In this document: in pieces, positions 45,536 through 54,721 of the stretch
Layout of the letters: every line of letters begins with the position of its first letter
Position numbering within the stretch: the stretch's first letter is position 1
Assembly (NCBI GenBank): GCA_945929965.1
Contig: CAMEOT010000001.1
Span: forward strand, 186,001-250,000
Reading direction: 5' to 3'
Origin: an uncultured Lachnospiraceae bacterium
GTDB lineage: Bacteria; Bacillota; Clostridia; Lachnospirales; Lachnospiraceae
Length of the DNA stretch: 64,000 nt
The notes under the pieces: generated by a model
What the model was told of the DNA's origin: nothing
Seen by the model: only the letters and a program-made list of their open reading frames with translations
The model's database searches: none
Made by a program: the position numbers and the translations under genes

Positions 45536-46738
45536 CTAGTACTCCCCTTGTTGGCCGTACCATTGTAACAACAGCTCCACTACCCGGTTGTAGCTGACCA
45601 TGCCGTCCGACACACCGTTCAGCTTCAGCGAAGCATCCGTCAGAGTATCTGAGACACTGTCCACGGTCTCCGTGTCCACTACCGCTTTTCCGTTGATCCT
45701 CTCCCATTCCGCCTCTGTGACGAAGATATTGTCCTCCCGCACCTGCTGCAATACCTGCAGTGGACGCACTGCCTCCCTGGCTGACGCATAGCTCTCAGGA
45801 TCCGCCAGTCTCGTCTTGTACAGATCATTCGCCACATAATTCAGGACGCTTAAATATCCCGAGTACTGAAATGCAGCATCATCCGACTCCACACAGGCGA
45901 GAAATGCAATAAAATTCGCCTCATCCTCGTAGATATATCCCCGGATATGCGCCAGTTCATGACACATAGTCGCCGGCTTCTTCATGATAGACATAACATC
46001 ATTATAATTTGCTTCCATGGAAAACGGGAAATAGTACCCGCACATATACATCTGACACATAAAATCCGAGAAAAACATAGCCTTCGGTCTCGGATAATAA
46101 CCATCCAGCTGGGCATAGCTTTTCCCAAGGTTCTGCATCGCATCGATGGCTTTCCCTGCCATATCCACCGTACTCCCCTTGCTGTCCACACCTCCGGAAT
46201 ATACCACGGCACCGCTGTCATCCCGCTCCATCTCCATACTCAGTGCATTGCAATGGGACACGATATCGTTATAAATCCTGAGCAACTCCTCCGTCCGCTC
46301 CTGCAGCGTCACATCCTGCTGCCCCTCTTCCTCTCCGAAATACTTCTCCGAAAAGGTAGAACCATGATAGATCATCGTACAATTCAAAGTCATGATCGCA
46401 AACACGAATAGCAGCACCCATGCAAAAAACCGTAAATACCTCTTAACACCGCGACAATACTTTGCCGAATGCCTGCATCCCGGAAAGATCATACTCATCC
46501 CCAGCAAAACCGCTGATATTACAACAGCGATCCCCGCCACGATCATCCATTCTCCCACAGAAAACGGGAAGCTTCCCGTGATCCTGCCACAGGTATTGAC
46601 CCAGATAGGGAAAATATAAGCAATATAAGCATCGCTGAAGCTTCTGCTGTTCCAGGCAATGACCTGAAGCAGCAAAAGTACTACAACGATGCTTATATAT
46701 ATCAGACGACTCTTCTTAACTTTTTTCTTACTCTCCAT
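45536..46738 (-). CDS. DUF3810 membrane zincin-like protein
   Basis: A 400-residue protein with three N-terminal membrane segments (LIYISIVVVLLLLQVIAW, EWMIVAGIAVVISAVLLG, FFAWVLLFVFAIMTLNC). An extracytoplasmic domain follows with the zinc-binding motif CHELAHIRGYIYEDEANFIAF: HELAH plus the downstream Glu. This matches DUF3810, putative membrane metalloproteases of unknown substrate. It lies nine bases after the MATE transporter gene's start region, in the same orientation. Confidence 0.88.
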   Translation of the reverse strand: MESKKKVKKSRLIYISIVVVLLLLQVIAWNSRSFSDAYIAYIFPIWVNTCGRITGSFPFSVGEWMIVAGIAVVISAVLLGMSMIFPGCRHSAKYCRGVKRYLRFFAWVLLFVFAIMTLNCTMIYHGSTFSEKYFGEEEGQQDVTLQERTEELLRIYNDIVSHCNALSMEMERDDSGAVVYSGGVDSKGSTVDMAGKAIDAMQNLGKSYAQLDGYYPRPKAMFFSDFMCQMYMCGYYFPFSMEANYNDVMSIMKKPATMCHELAHIRGYIYEDEANFIAFLACVESDDAAFQYSGYLSVLNYVANDLYKTRLADPESYASAREAVRPLQVLQQVREDNIFVTEAEWERINGKAVVDTETVDSVSDTLTDASLKLNGVSDGMVSYNRVVELLLQWYGQQGEY

Positions 46739-46746
46739 GGTGCTCC

Positions 46747-48126
46747 TTAAGCAGCTTTTTTTCCCACTTTGATCCGCGTCTTCTTCCAGATACCACAGCG
46801 GTACAGAACATACAGGATCAGGGAAGAGATACCATTACTGATCACTACGGAATACCAGACACTGCGCACGCCCATATGCAGAATGCTCTCGCAGAACCAC
46901 AGCGTCACAAAACGGAATACCCACAGTCTCGTCACATCGATTACCATGGTCACTTCCGTATGTCCGGTTCCCTGGAACAGCCCGGAGGTCGTATTATATA
47001 CTCCGTTGGTAAAGCACCACAGTGCCATCACGCTCAAAAAGTCTGCTGCCATTCCCACGACCGCTGCATCTTTGGAGAAAATACTGACGATCGCCGTGGA
47101 GATCATATCTCTTGATAAGATCATACCACCAATGAACAAAAATACAACTGATATCCACATCGAAAAGCGATATCCCTGCTCTGCACGCTCCGGTTGTTTT
47201 GCTCCCATATTCTGTCCAACGATCGTCGCAGTCGCTGAGCCGATGGCATTGGAGGGCAGAGTGATCAGACCATTGACCTTGTTGCCGATACCGTAAGCTG
47301 CCATCGCCTCTGTTCCATAGACAAATACATTTTTACTCATGAGCAGAAATCCGAGCTGCATGGTGCTGCCTCCGATAGCGGTAGGCAGTCCGACCTTCAG
47401 GATCATGCCCAGTTTTTCTCTCTGCAGCTGCATATACCTGCGATTCAGGCAGATGTCATTTTCCGGTCTGCACAAAAGTATAAATGCCACCGTAGCAGGC
47501 ACCGCTTTTGCCAAAAGTGTTGCCAATGCCGCTCCGGCCGTGCCCATATCCAGAATAATCATAAAAAACGGATCCAGGAACAGGTTCAGCGTAATGCCTC
47601 CCAGGTTCAAAAACATCGGGCGCACCGTATCTCCCTGTGCCTGATGCACCGCGGAGAAAATATTTACCATATATAAAAAGGGCATATCCCAGATAACTAC
47701 CCGCAGATAAACTCTTGCATAATATGCCGTGCCTCCGTCAGCTCCCAGCCAGTTCACGATCGCCGGAGTCCCCAGAAAGCATAGCGTAGCGCAGACTACC
47801 GCAAATCCCATCGCGCAGACGAAAATCTGATTCGCCATGGATCTGGCGTCCTCCTTTTCACCCGCACCAATAAACTGGGCGATGAGAACAGCACCTGCCA
47901 CCGTGATCCCACTGCCGAAATTCGTAATGATATTCTGCATCGGTGTTACCAGATTAATCGCTGCCAGCTGCTCCGTGCCAATCTTCCCCAGCCAGTAAGT
48001 ATCTGTCAGATTATACATGGTCTGTAAAAAGCTGTTGATCACCACCGGGATCGCCAGAGATAATATTGCACGGATCAGATTTCCATGCAAGATCAGATCC
48101 GGATTATACTTTTTTGCAGTCTTCAT
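46747..48126 (-). CDS. MATE family efflux transporter
   Basis: A 459-residue membrane protein with twelve hydrophobic segments and the MATE blocks: LAIPVVINSFLQTMYNLTDTYWLGKIGTEQLAAINLVTPMQ near the N-terminus and MQLGFLLMSKNVFVYGTEAMAAYGIGNKVNGL in the second half. MATE proteins export drugs or metabolites by sodium or proton antiport; the substrate is unknown. AGGAGTAACAGAA precedes ATG. Confidence 0.94.
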   Translation of the reverse strand: MKTAKKYNPDLILHGNLIRAILSLAIPVVINSFLQTMYNLTDTYWLGKIGTEQLAAINLVTPMQNIITNFGSGITVAGAVLIAQFIGAGEKEDARSMANQIFVCAMGFAVVCATLCFLGTPAIVNWLGADGGTAYYARVYLRVVIWDMPFLYMVNIFSAVHQAQGDTVRPMFLNLGGITLNLFLDPFFMIILDMGTAGAALATLLAKAVPATVAFILLCRPENDICLNRRYMQLQREKLGMILKVGLPTAIGGSTMQLGFLLMSKNVFVYGTEAMAAYGIGNKVNGLITLPSNAIGSATATIVGQNMGAKQPERAEQGYRFSMWISVVFLFIGGMILSRDMISTAIVSIFSKDAAVVGMAADFLSVMALWCFTNGVYNTTSGLFQGTGHTEVTMVIDVTRLWVFRFVTLWFCESILHMGVRSVWYSVVISNGISSLILYVLYRCGIWKKTRIKVGKKAA

Positions 48127-48289
48127 TTCTGTTACTCCTAAACCTTTTTACTACACTTTATTATAAGTCAAGTTTTCAGTGATATCCATAAGATTTTTAG
48201 GGTTATTGCATATAAAACGCTTATTTTTTGTCATACATATACATCAAATCAAACGTTGACGCGCTGAACGAGTTATCTTATCGGACTAA

Positions 48290-48323
48290 AAATCCCTCCC
48301 GCGGTGATAACACCACGGAAGGG
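48290..48323 (-). terminator. Terminator of the DUF3048 gene
   Basis: A 13-bp stem with three G-U pairs (48311-48323 with 48294-48306), loop TTAT, then a T run on the minus strand. The rest of the 227-bp gap up to the MATE gene shows nothing else. Confidence 0.8.
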
Positions 48324-48353
48324 ACCTTATTACTTTTATCATAATGACTGTAT

Positions 48354-49484
48354 TTATTTGATCACAACATTGTTCCAACCATCGGAAGGAATCAGAGAGA
48401 TGTAGGTCTTACCGGTATTTACTTCAATCTCCTCGCCGGTCTTCGCATCATAGTAATGTGTGATCGCATTCTCGGAAGACTTGGTCCAGTTCACTTCGAT
48501 CGCCTTACCCTCGGTGATATAGTAACCGGAGCGTCCGGAATCGATCGCATTGTAGATCAGATAACCTTCGCCCAGATCTGCAAAAGTGGTATTCTGCAGG
48601 ATAACGTTCTCAAAAGTCAGCTGTTCGCCGCTGGCTGCATCCTTGTGCGCAGAACCATACTCATAATAATCATAGGTTCCGGTCTCTTCGTTGTACTTTA
48701 GAGTAGAACCGTTATGCTTAAAGGGAAGCTCAATAGTGGTTGCACTGATCGCATCGTTTCTGTCAGCAAAGGTAACCTCTGCATCTGCGAACTTGAAGTG
48801 AGGTCCCTGATAATAATCATTGTAAGTCGTGGTATATCTGGAACTCTCAAAACGCTGCTTCAGACCATCATAGGTCTTGCCCTTCTGGGTGTTGGTGTAC
48901 TTATCGTAAGTGATATACTCGGTGAACTCTGCTGCCTTACCGTTGCTGTAACGGGCAAAGCCGCCGCTGAAGTTCGCGGAATAATCCTTTGCTACCCAGT
49001 CATTGATGAAGAAAGGGCCACCATCATGACACAGAACTGCGTTCCACTCTGCTGCCAGCATGAAGTTGGTAGGGCGGGCACTACGAATACTGCCCAGCTG
49101 CTCGATCTTATCCCAATCCTTTACCACTACCATGAAACGTGTAATTCTGTCATTCAGGGTACTGTTCATGATCTCATATACTACATCTGCATCTGCCACA
49201 CCGAAATGAGGAAGTGCGGTCTTCTCGTTATCTACCATTACGGCGATGGGACGCTGATCCTTCAGGCTCTCATCGATCCATTCATTGGTAAGCTCACTGC
49301 GGTACATATGGTCATGATTCTCATTGGCTTCCTCTGTCGCACCGGGCTGTTCAACCTCCTGGATATCAGTAGCAATAGGCTCTGCTTCCACAGTCTGGAT
49401 AGGGGAAGAGATAGGTTCTGTGTTTCCACATCCTGTCAGAACACCTACTGCAATCAAAATTGCTGCAAGTACTTTCTTTTTCAT
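48354..49484 (-). CDS. DUF3048 family lipoprotein (YerB-like)
   Basis: A 376-residue lipoprotein. Signal peptide with lipobox VLTGC (Cys19), a short Glu/Pro linker, then the DUF3048 domain: RPIAVMVDNEKTALPHFGVADADVVYEIM near residues 79-107 and GSIRSARPTNFMLAAEWNAVLCHDGG near 132-157. The C-terminal part has NVILQNTTF and the RSGYYITEGKAIEVNWTKS block. Its function in cell-wall or envelope biology is not established. Full length; AAAGGAAGCATTC precedes ATG. Confidence 0.92.
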   Translation of the reverse strand: MKKKVLAAILIAVGVLTGCGNTEPISSPIQTVEAEPIATDIQEVEQPGATEEANENHDHMYRSELTNEWIDESLKDQRPIAVMVDNEKTALPHFGVADADVVYEIMNSTLNDRITRFMVVVKDWDKIEQLGSIRSARPTNFMLAAEWNAVLCHDGGPFFINDWVAKDYSANFSGGFARYSNGKAAEFTEYITYDKYTNTQKGKTYDGLKQRFESSRYTTTYNDYYQGPHFKFADAEVTFADRNDAISATTIELPFKHNGSTLKYNEETGTYDYYEYGSAHKDAASGEQLTFENVILQNTTFADLGEGYLIYNAIDSGRSGYYITEGKAIEVNWTKSSENAITHYYDAKTGEEIEVNTGKTYISLIPSDGWNNVVIK

Positions 49485-49593
49485 GAATGCTTCCTTTCAT
49501 CTGTTTGTTCTAACCGGTCATCCGACCGACACTTTAAAATATATTGTATCGCGAAAGCCTTATGTTTGTCCATTCAAATTTCTTAAGATTTTC

Positions 49594-51288
49594 TTATTCT
49601 TTTTCGGTTGATTTCTTGCGCAGCACTTCTTCAAACCGATCGATAGGTACCGGCTTGGAATAATAGTATCCCTGCTGCCAGGTAGATCCAAACTGCTCAA
49701 TATAGTCGCTGACTTCTTTATTTTCAATACCCTCAATGCAGGTCTCGGTGTTAGTCCTCTTGGCATAATCCACGATAGACTGCACCATGGCCTGATTCTG
49801 AGGTTTTTGCTTAATATCACGGATGAAGCTCATATCTACCTTCAGTTCATCAAAAGGAAGCTCCAGCGCCAGACTTAAGGAACTGTTGCCTGTTCCGAAA
49901 TCATCCAGTGCGATCTTGATCCCCTGGGAATGGAAAAATTCTACCTCTGCGCGCAGGAAATGAATATCCAGATCTCTGCATCGCTCTGTCAATTCGAGGC
50001 AAAGCTCCTCCGGCCTCGCACCGGTCTCTTTTAAAATATTCATAACAGCACTGCGGAACTCTCTGCGCTCCAGCTGTGCCGCCGCCACATTGACATTGAC
50101 GAAAAAGCCTTCCGTCTCCTTGCGCAGCTTCTGTACATCCGTAAGTGCTGTCCGAAGGATCCAGTTCCCCAGATCAAAAATACAGGGATCCTGTTCCAGC
50201 CACTCCATGAACACACCGGGAGATACCATCCCGTAAGGCTCCAGTTCCCAGCGGAGCAGCGCTTCCATTCCCCGGATCTTGCCGGTCTTCGTATCGGCAA
50301 TCGGCTGATAGAACATCCGGAAGCCTTCAAAGTTATGAGTTGCACATTGATGGATCACACCGATCAGTTCAAACTGGTTCTCGTCACTGCCACAGACCTC
50401 ATCATTAAAAATCACCAGCTCTCCATGATGCTCAAGCCGGGAATGGTTCAACGCGTAAGTCAGACGGCTGCGGACCGCATTTGTCTCCCTCATATAAGGT
50501 TCCATAAATATTGCGCCGGCAGATACCTTCAAAGGGATCTTTTTCCCTTCCACCTCTGTATTCTCAAAAGCTTCTACAATCTCATCGTATATCTGCTGCA
50601 GTTCCGCTTTGGATACCTTTTTAAAACTGATCACAAACTTCGCACCGGAGAGCCGGTATACATATCCTTTTCCCTTTAACAGGCGCAACAGCTCCTGTGC
50701 CGCACAATTCAGAATCTTATCCGAAAAAGCAGCACCGTACATAACATTGATATGGCTGAACTGATCCAGTCCGATCTTCAGTAGTGCCCCCTGTCCGCTT
50801 TCCTCCAGGAATTCCATGATCTCCCGGTTCAGCGCCGGTTCCGTATGCAATCCGGTGGTCGCATCCACCTCGTCGGAAATACCGTAGTTGTTATATCGTA
50901 TTACGATCACAAAAGGCTTTCCATCCTTATCATTCAGCATTTTCGCCCTGGCACTGATCCGGATGTAGGTGCTTCCGTCACTCACCCGGTATTCCCAGGG
51001 CTCGTCCATATTTTTCCCGGCAACTCTCTCCCGGAATCCCCTCCGGAAATCCTCCAGATCATCCGGATGAATCGATCTTTTTGATTTTTCCTGTCCGCGA
51101 ATGGTATAGTTCTCCTGCATACCAAAATATTCCATCGCCTTCTCGGACCACCATGTCATGCCGTTCCGCAGATTGGTTATGGATATGTAGGACTTTTTCG
51201 CCAGAGAAGTAATTGCTTTTACAATATCCGGGAACAGGATATCCACTTCCTCCCAGAATTTCTGTTCATCATATGTATTAATACTCAT
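49594..51288 (-). CDS. PAS-GGDEF(degenerate)-EAL cyclic-di-GMP protein
   Basis: A 564-residue signalling protein. A PAS domain (residues 15-130, WEYRVSDGSTYIRISARAKM) is followed by a GGDEF domain whose active loop reads RLSGAKFVISF, so no cyclase activity is expected. The C-terminal EAL domain looks intact: MEALLRWE, FFVNVNVAA, CLELTERC, IALDDFGTGNSS, LKVDMSFIRD, CIEGIEN and QGYYYSKPV. It should hydrolyse cyclic-di-GMP, perhaps gated by PAS and GGDEF ligand binding. Start at 51288 after GGGAGGAGAT; no membrane segments. Confidence 0.92.
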   Translation of the reverse strand: MSINTYDEQKFWEEVDILFPDIVKAITSLAKKSYISITNLRNGMTWWSEKAMEYFGMQENYTIRGQEKSKRSIHPDDLEDFRRGFRERVAGKNMDEPWEYRVSDGSTYIRISARAKMLNDKDGKPFVIVIRYNNYGISDEVDATTGLHTEPALNREIMEFLEESGQGALLKIGLDQFSHINVMYGAAFSDKILNCAAQELLRLLKGKGYVYRLSGAKFVISFKKVSKAELQQIYDEIVEAFENTEVEGKKIPLKVSAGAIFMEPYMRETNAVRSRLTYALNHSRLEHHGELVIFNDEVCGSDENQFELIGVIHQCATHNFEGFRMFYQPIADTKTGKIRGMEALLRWELEPYGMVSPGVFMEWLEQDPCIFDLGNWILRTALTDVQKLRKETEGFFVNVNVAAAQLERREFRSAVMNILKETGARPEELCLELTERCRDLDIHFLRAEVEFFHSQGIKIALDDFGTGNSSLSLALELPFDELKVDMSFIRDIKQKPQNQAMVQSIVDYAKRTNTETCIEGIENKEVSDYIEQFGSTWQQGYYYSKPVPIDRFEEVLRKKSTEKE

Positions 51289-51422
51289 ATCTCCTCCCGG
51301 CACTTTCTTCTGTATGCCCACAGTCTTTGAATAGGAATTCCAATATGAATTATAACATATCGAAATGATGTTTACGATAGTATAATGAATATAAAATTTT
51401 TATGAAATAAAATATCTTATGA

Positions 51423-51451
51423 TTGACTTCGAAAACTATCTGTAATACTAT
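51423..51451 (+). promoter_or_regulatory. Promoter of the MarR-TauE operon
   Basis: TTGACT (51423-51428), 17-bp spacer, TACTAT (51446-51451), 58 bp before the MarR start. Confidence 0.62.
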
Positions 51452-51464
51452 ACAATATAGCATT

Positions 51465-51482
51465 TATTTCAAATTTGAAATA
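51465..51482. promoter_or_regulatory. MarR operator, 18-bp palindrome
   Basis: TATTTCAAATTTGAAATA, perfect, just downstream of the -10 box. Length and symmetry are typical of MarR sites; binding would block transcription (autorepression, inferred). Confidence 0.7.
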
Positions 51483-51508
51483 TTCATTTTTGTAAAAGGA
51501 GCCTTCGA

Positions 51509-51943
51509 ATGAATACTGATATCGAATTCGTGCAAAAATTCAATCTGGCTTACAACGCCATGTGTAAGCCTCTGTGCCAGCAGTTAAAGCTGCCACAGAC
51601 AGCTTTTGATATTCTCATGTTCTTCGGCAACAATCCGGAATACCGGACCGCCAGTGATGTCGTGGAGATCCGCCGGATCAAGGCGAATCTGGTGTCCGTC
51701 AATGTGGACAAGCTGGTGCGCGAGGGGTACTTGGAACGCAGAGGGGCTCCTGATGACCGCCGGAAGACTCTGCTGTTCTGTACGGAGAAAGCGCAGGATG
51801 TCATCGAAAAAGGTCGCATGATACAGAGTATTTTCAAAGATACTCTGCTCGATGGCACTGATGAAGCAAGCAAAGAGATCTTTTTCAACATGCTTCATGT
51901 CATGGAAGAAAATATGGACAATATCCTGAAAGGAGCTAAATAA
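51509..51943 (+). CDS. MarR family regulator
   Basis: A 144-residue winged-helix repressor. The recognition helix lies in YRTASDVVEIRRIKANLVSVNVDKLVREGYLERRG, residues 46-80, and the wing has the family motif DDRRKTLLF. The C-terminal dimer helix is MLHVMEENMDNILKG. Its stop codon directly abuts the ATG of the exporter gene, so it likely senses or controls export of the same small anion. Confidence 0.92.
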   Translation: MNTDIEFVQKFNLAYNAMCKPLCQQLKLPQTAFDILMFFGNNPEYRTASDVVEIRRIKANLVSVNVDKLVREGYLERRGAPDDRRKTLLFCTEKAQDVIEKGRMIQSIFKDTLLDGTDEASKEIFFNMLHVMEENMDNILKGAK

Positions 51944-52720
51944 ATGCAGATTTTAATCACAATTCTTGTCACTTTTTTCGCCGGTATGGGAGCCGGCCTG
52001 GGCACCGGTTTCGCCGGAATGAGCGCTGCTGCCGTCATCAGTCCCATGCTGATCACTTTCCTCGGCATGGATCCCTATATGGCTGTTGGTATCGCCCTGT
52101 CTTCGGATGTCCTCGCCAGCGCAATATCTGCCTATACTTATGCAAAGAACAAAAATATTGATATCAAAAACGGTCTGATCATGATGGGAAGTGTGCTGGT
52201 ATTCACCGTCGTAGGCAGCTACGTATCCAGCCTGGTGCCTTCCGCTACCATGGGGAATTTCTCCGTGTTCATGACTTTCCTGTTAGGTATCAAATTCATC
52301 GTCCGTCCCGTAATGACCACCAAGGAAGCCATGCAAGGCGTCTCCGCGAAGAAAAGAGCCATTCAGTCTCTGGTATGCGGTATGCTGATCGGCTTCATCT
52401 GCGGTTTCGTCGGCGCCGGCGGCGGTATGATGATGCTGTTGATCCTGACCTCTGTCCTGGGTTATGAACTGAAGACCGCTGTAGGAACCAGCGTCTTCAT
52501 CATGGCATTTACCGCATTTACCGGCGCTGCATCCCATTTTGCCATCGGCGGTATGCCCGACTGGACGGTATGGATCCTGTGCGTTGTATTTACCCTGATC
52601 TGGGCGCGGATCGCTGCACTGTTCGCCAACAAGGCGACCCCTAAGACCCTGAACCGTGTCACCGGTGTGATCCTGGTGGTGCTGGGCATTGCAGTTATGT
52701 GTTTTAACCTGTTAGCCTAG
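51944..52720 (+). CDS. TauE/SafE (TSUP) family anion exporter
   Basis: A 258-residue membrane protein with eight hydrophobic segments and the TSUP signatures: GAGLGTGFAGMSAAAVISPML near residues 15-35 and GFICGFVGAGGGMMMLLILTSVLGYELKTAVGTSVFIM near 146-183. Family members move sulfite, sulfoacetate, taurine-derived or similar organosulfur anions; the substrate is unknown here. Co-transcribed with the MarR gene. Its end overlaps the convergent LOG gene by nine bases. Confidence 0.92.
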   Translation: MQILITILVTFFAGMGAGLGTGFAGMSAAAVISPMLITFLGMDPYMAVGIALSSDVLASAISAYTYAKNKNIDIKNGLIMMGSVLVFTVVGSYVSSLVPSATMGNFSVFMTFLLGIKFIVRPVMTTKEAMQGVSAKKRAIQSLVCGMLIGFICGFVGAGGGMMMLLILTSVLGYELKTAVGTSVFIMAFTAFTGAASHFAIGGMPDWTVWILCVVFTLIWARIAALFANKATPKTLNRVTGVILVVLGIAVMCFNLLA

Positions 52721-53308
52721 CTGATTTCCTATACCTTGTGTATTTTCCGGCGGAGTGATCGTTGCATTGCTCCGCTGATTTTCTATGATCTTGCGGATTT
52801 CCGACAGATCCTTGGCAAAATAAATGCCTTCCTGTCTCTCCGGGGAGGACAATCCCATCTCCGTCATATGTGATAGCAGTGCTTTCAGGCCGTCATAATA
52901 GCCGTTAAGGTTATAGAGGATGCAGGGTGCCTCCAGATGCTTCAGTGACACCTTGGACATCACTTCGGCGATCTCTTCCAGCGTTCCGGTTCCGCCGGGA
53001 AAAGCAATAAATACATCTCCCAGTTCGATCATTTTCGTCTTGCGTTCTGTCATGTCCTTTGTGACGATCAGCTCCGTAATGGCATCATACTGATATTCCA
53101 TATCAATGAAAAACTGCGGCTCCACGCCGATCACCTCTCCGCCTGCCTGTAATACGCTCTCCGCGATCTCTCCCATGAGACCGGATTTGGATCCACCATA
53201 TACCAGACGGTTACCGCTTTCACCGATCCAGGTTCCCAGCTCACGCACCGCTTTCCTCAGAGAAGGATCATTTCCTTCATTTGCTCCCAGATATACCGTA
53301 ATATTCAT
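52712..53308 (-). CDS. LOG family protein (TIGR00730)
   Basis: A 198-residue Rossmann-like protein. The LOG motif PGGTGTLEEIAE is near residues 104-115, preceded by VYGGSKSGLMGEIAE near 36-50 and the DMTERKTKMIELGDVFIAF block. LOG proteins are nucleotide 5'-monophosphate phosphoribohydrolases, known in plants for cytokinin activation; the bacterial substrate is probably AMP or related nucleotides. The Gln/Asn/Pro-rich tail is not conserved. Confidence 0.9.
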   Translation of the reverse strand: MNITVYLGANEGNDPSLRKAVRELGTWIGESGNRLVYGGSKSGLMGEIAESVLQAGGEVIGVEPQFFIDMEYQYDAITELIVTKDMTERKTKMIELGDVFIAFPGGTGTLEEIAEVMSKVSLKHLEAPCILYNLNGYYDGLKALLSHMTEMGLSSPERQEGIYFAKDLSEIRKIIENQRSNATITPPENTQGIGNQLG

Positions 53309-53406
53309 CGTATTAGCCTCCTGCTTCCAAGTATAAGGGTTTTCCTTTCTTTTGACAAGGTAGGAGCTACCGGCACAAATGTGAATGACGTATCTCTTGC
53401 GTTAAT

Positions 53407-54309
53407 TCAGGCGTAGTACATCTGCTGTCCGGATTCTGCTTTTACGTAAGCAATAAATTCTTCAGCCACATGGGACAGGGTATGATTTTTATTCCAGATC
53501 AGTGCATAGGACGCATGGGCATCGGGATGCTCCACTTCCCGCACACAGACATCCTTGTCCCGGATCAGGGAAGAAATGGATGCCGGATAAATAGAGATCC
53601 CGACTCCGTGCAGACTCAGCTCATACGCATTCATCATATGAGCGATGCGCCCCCGGATCACCGGTGCATGCCCCGTTCCCTCGAACCATTTGTCGATCTC
53701 TCCCTTACGGGACTCTCGGGAAGGGATCAACAGGTCGTAGGGTAACAGTTCCGAAGGCTTTACCGGGTCATTTTCCTCCGCATACAACGGATGTCCCTTG
53801 GGTATCACCGCCACCCAGGGTTCCTCATAGACCGGCAGCACCTCATATTCTTCTGTATTATAAGGTGCCGTGATCATGGCGATCTCGCACAATCCTTTCG
53901 TCACACGATTATTCACATCATCCGTGTTACCATTCCACAGATTATACTGCACATGGGGATGTTTTTGCCCGAATCCCGCGATCCATTCCGCGAAAAGTCT
54001 GGGACCGCAGCCCTCTACCGACGCAATGTATAATGTCCCCTGCAGTCCTTCCTTGCGCTCTCTGACTTCCTCCTCCGACCGGTTCACCAGGTCCAGGATC
54101 TGATTCGCATATTGCAGGAAAAGCTCTCCCTCTTCTGTCAGGGACACTTTATGGGGCGTCCGAAGGAACAATGTCGTCCCCAGTTCCGCCTCCAGATCCT
54201 GGATCTGACGACTTAAGGGCGGCTGCGCGATCGCCAGCTGCTCCGCCGCTTTTGTGAAGCTTTTCTCCTCCGCCACTGCCTTGAAATACCGGATATGCCG
54301 CAATTCCAT
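53407..54309 (-). CDS. LysR family transcription regulator
   Basis: A 300-residue LysR-type regulator. The winged helix is at residues 1-60 (MELRHIRYFKAVAEEKSFTKAAEQLAIAQPPLSRQIQDLE), followed by a periplasmic-binding-like effector domain (GTLYIASVEGCGPRL, GHPLYAEENDPVKPSEL). The start at 54309 gives the standard LysR N-terminus; an in-frame ATG 48 bp upstream would add residues lacking in the family. No divergent target gene is adjacent; the 23-codon peptide gene is the nearest divergent transcript. Confidence 0.92.
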   Translation of the reverse strand: MELRHIRYFKAVAEEKSFTKAAEQLAIAQPPLSRQIQDLEAELGTTLFLRTPHKVSLTEEGELFLQYANQILDLVNRSEEEVRERKEGLQGTLYIASVEGCGPRLFAEWIAGFGQKHPHVQYNLWNGNTDDVNNRVTKGLCEIAMITAPYNTEEYEVLPVYEEPWVAVIPKGHPLYAEENDPVKPSELLPYDLLIPSRESRKGEIDKWFEGTGHAPVIRGRIAHMMNAYELSLHGVGISIYPASISSLIRDKDVCVREVEHPDAHASYALIWNKNHTLSHVAEEFIAYVKAESGQQMYYA

Positions 54310-54429
54310 CTTCCCAGCATCCTCCTTCCATGCTTTTTCAAAAACGTGCTTAATCATTCTATTTGTGTAACATGTTGTATTTTCTTTTGCTATACCTTTT
54401 GGGTATTATTATACTTCTATTATATGTAT

Positions 54430-54458
54430 TTCACATTATAAGCGCAATATGGTAAATT
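54430..54458 (+). promoter_or_regulatory. Candidate promoter of the 23-residue peptide gene
   Basis: TTCACA (54430-54435), 17-bp spacer, TAAATT (54453-54458); a TATAAT overlaps at 54458-54463. Moderate match only. The rest of the gap between the LysR gene and the peptide start shows no other signal. Confidence 0.4.
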
Positions 54459-54549
54459 ATAATCATCAAAAGGAAGTCAGGCCTGACCCCTTAAGCGTAA
54501 CAACAAAGTCAACAGTTCATTTGTCTTGGAAAGGTTAAGGGTGAATATT

Positions 54550-54621
54550 ATGAAGAAGATTATGGAAAAGGTTAACAAGTTTTTTGACGAGTATTACAAG
54601 AGCTTCGCTGAGAAGTTTTAA
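54550..54621 (+). CDS. 23-residue amphipathic peptide
   Basis: An ATG with TAAGGGTGA nine bases before it opens 23 codons ending in TAA. The peptide runs MKKIMEKVNKFFDEYYKSF then AEKF. Hydrophobic residues fall at 1, 4, 5, 8, 11, 12, 15, 16, 19 and 23, giving one clean hydrophobic face on a helix; net charge is about +2. No cleavable signal. A strong intrinsic terminator follows 66 bp later, so this is a free-standing transcript. It could be a membrane-active or signalling peptide, a small regulatory protein, or a leader peptide; not a known family to me. Confidence 0.55.
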   Translation: MKKIMEKVNKFFDEYYKSFAEKF

Positions 54622-54686
54622 GTAACGAAGTATCCTTTATTTTATGATAGAAGTGTGTTTTTCACGCTCATATACACAGAGAAAAA

Positions 54687-54715
54687 CAGCAGATCTGGCG
54701 GGATCTGCTGTTTTT
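54687..54715 (+). terminator. Terminator of the peptide gene
   Basis: CAGCAGATC (54687-54695) / GATCTGCTG (54702-54710), 6-nt loop, flanked by A5 and T5. Confidence 0.85.
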
Positions 54716-54721
54716 ATATCA

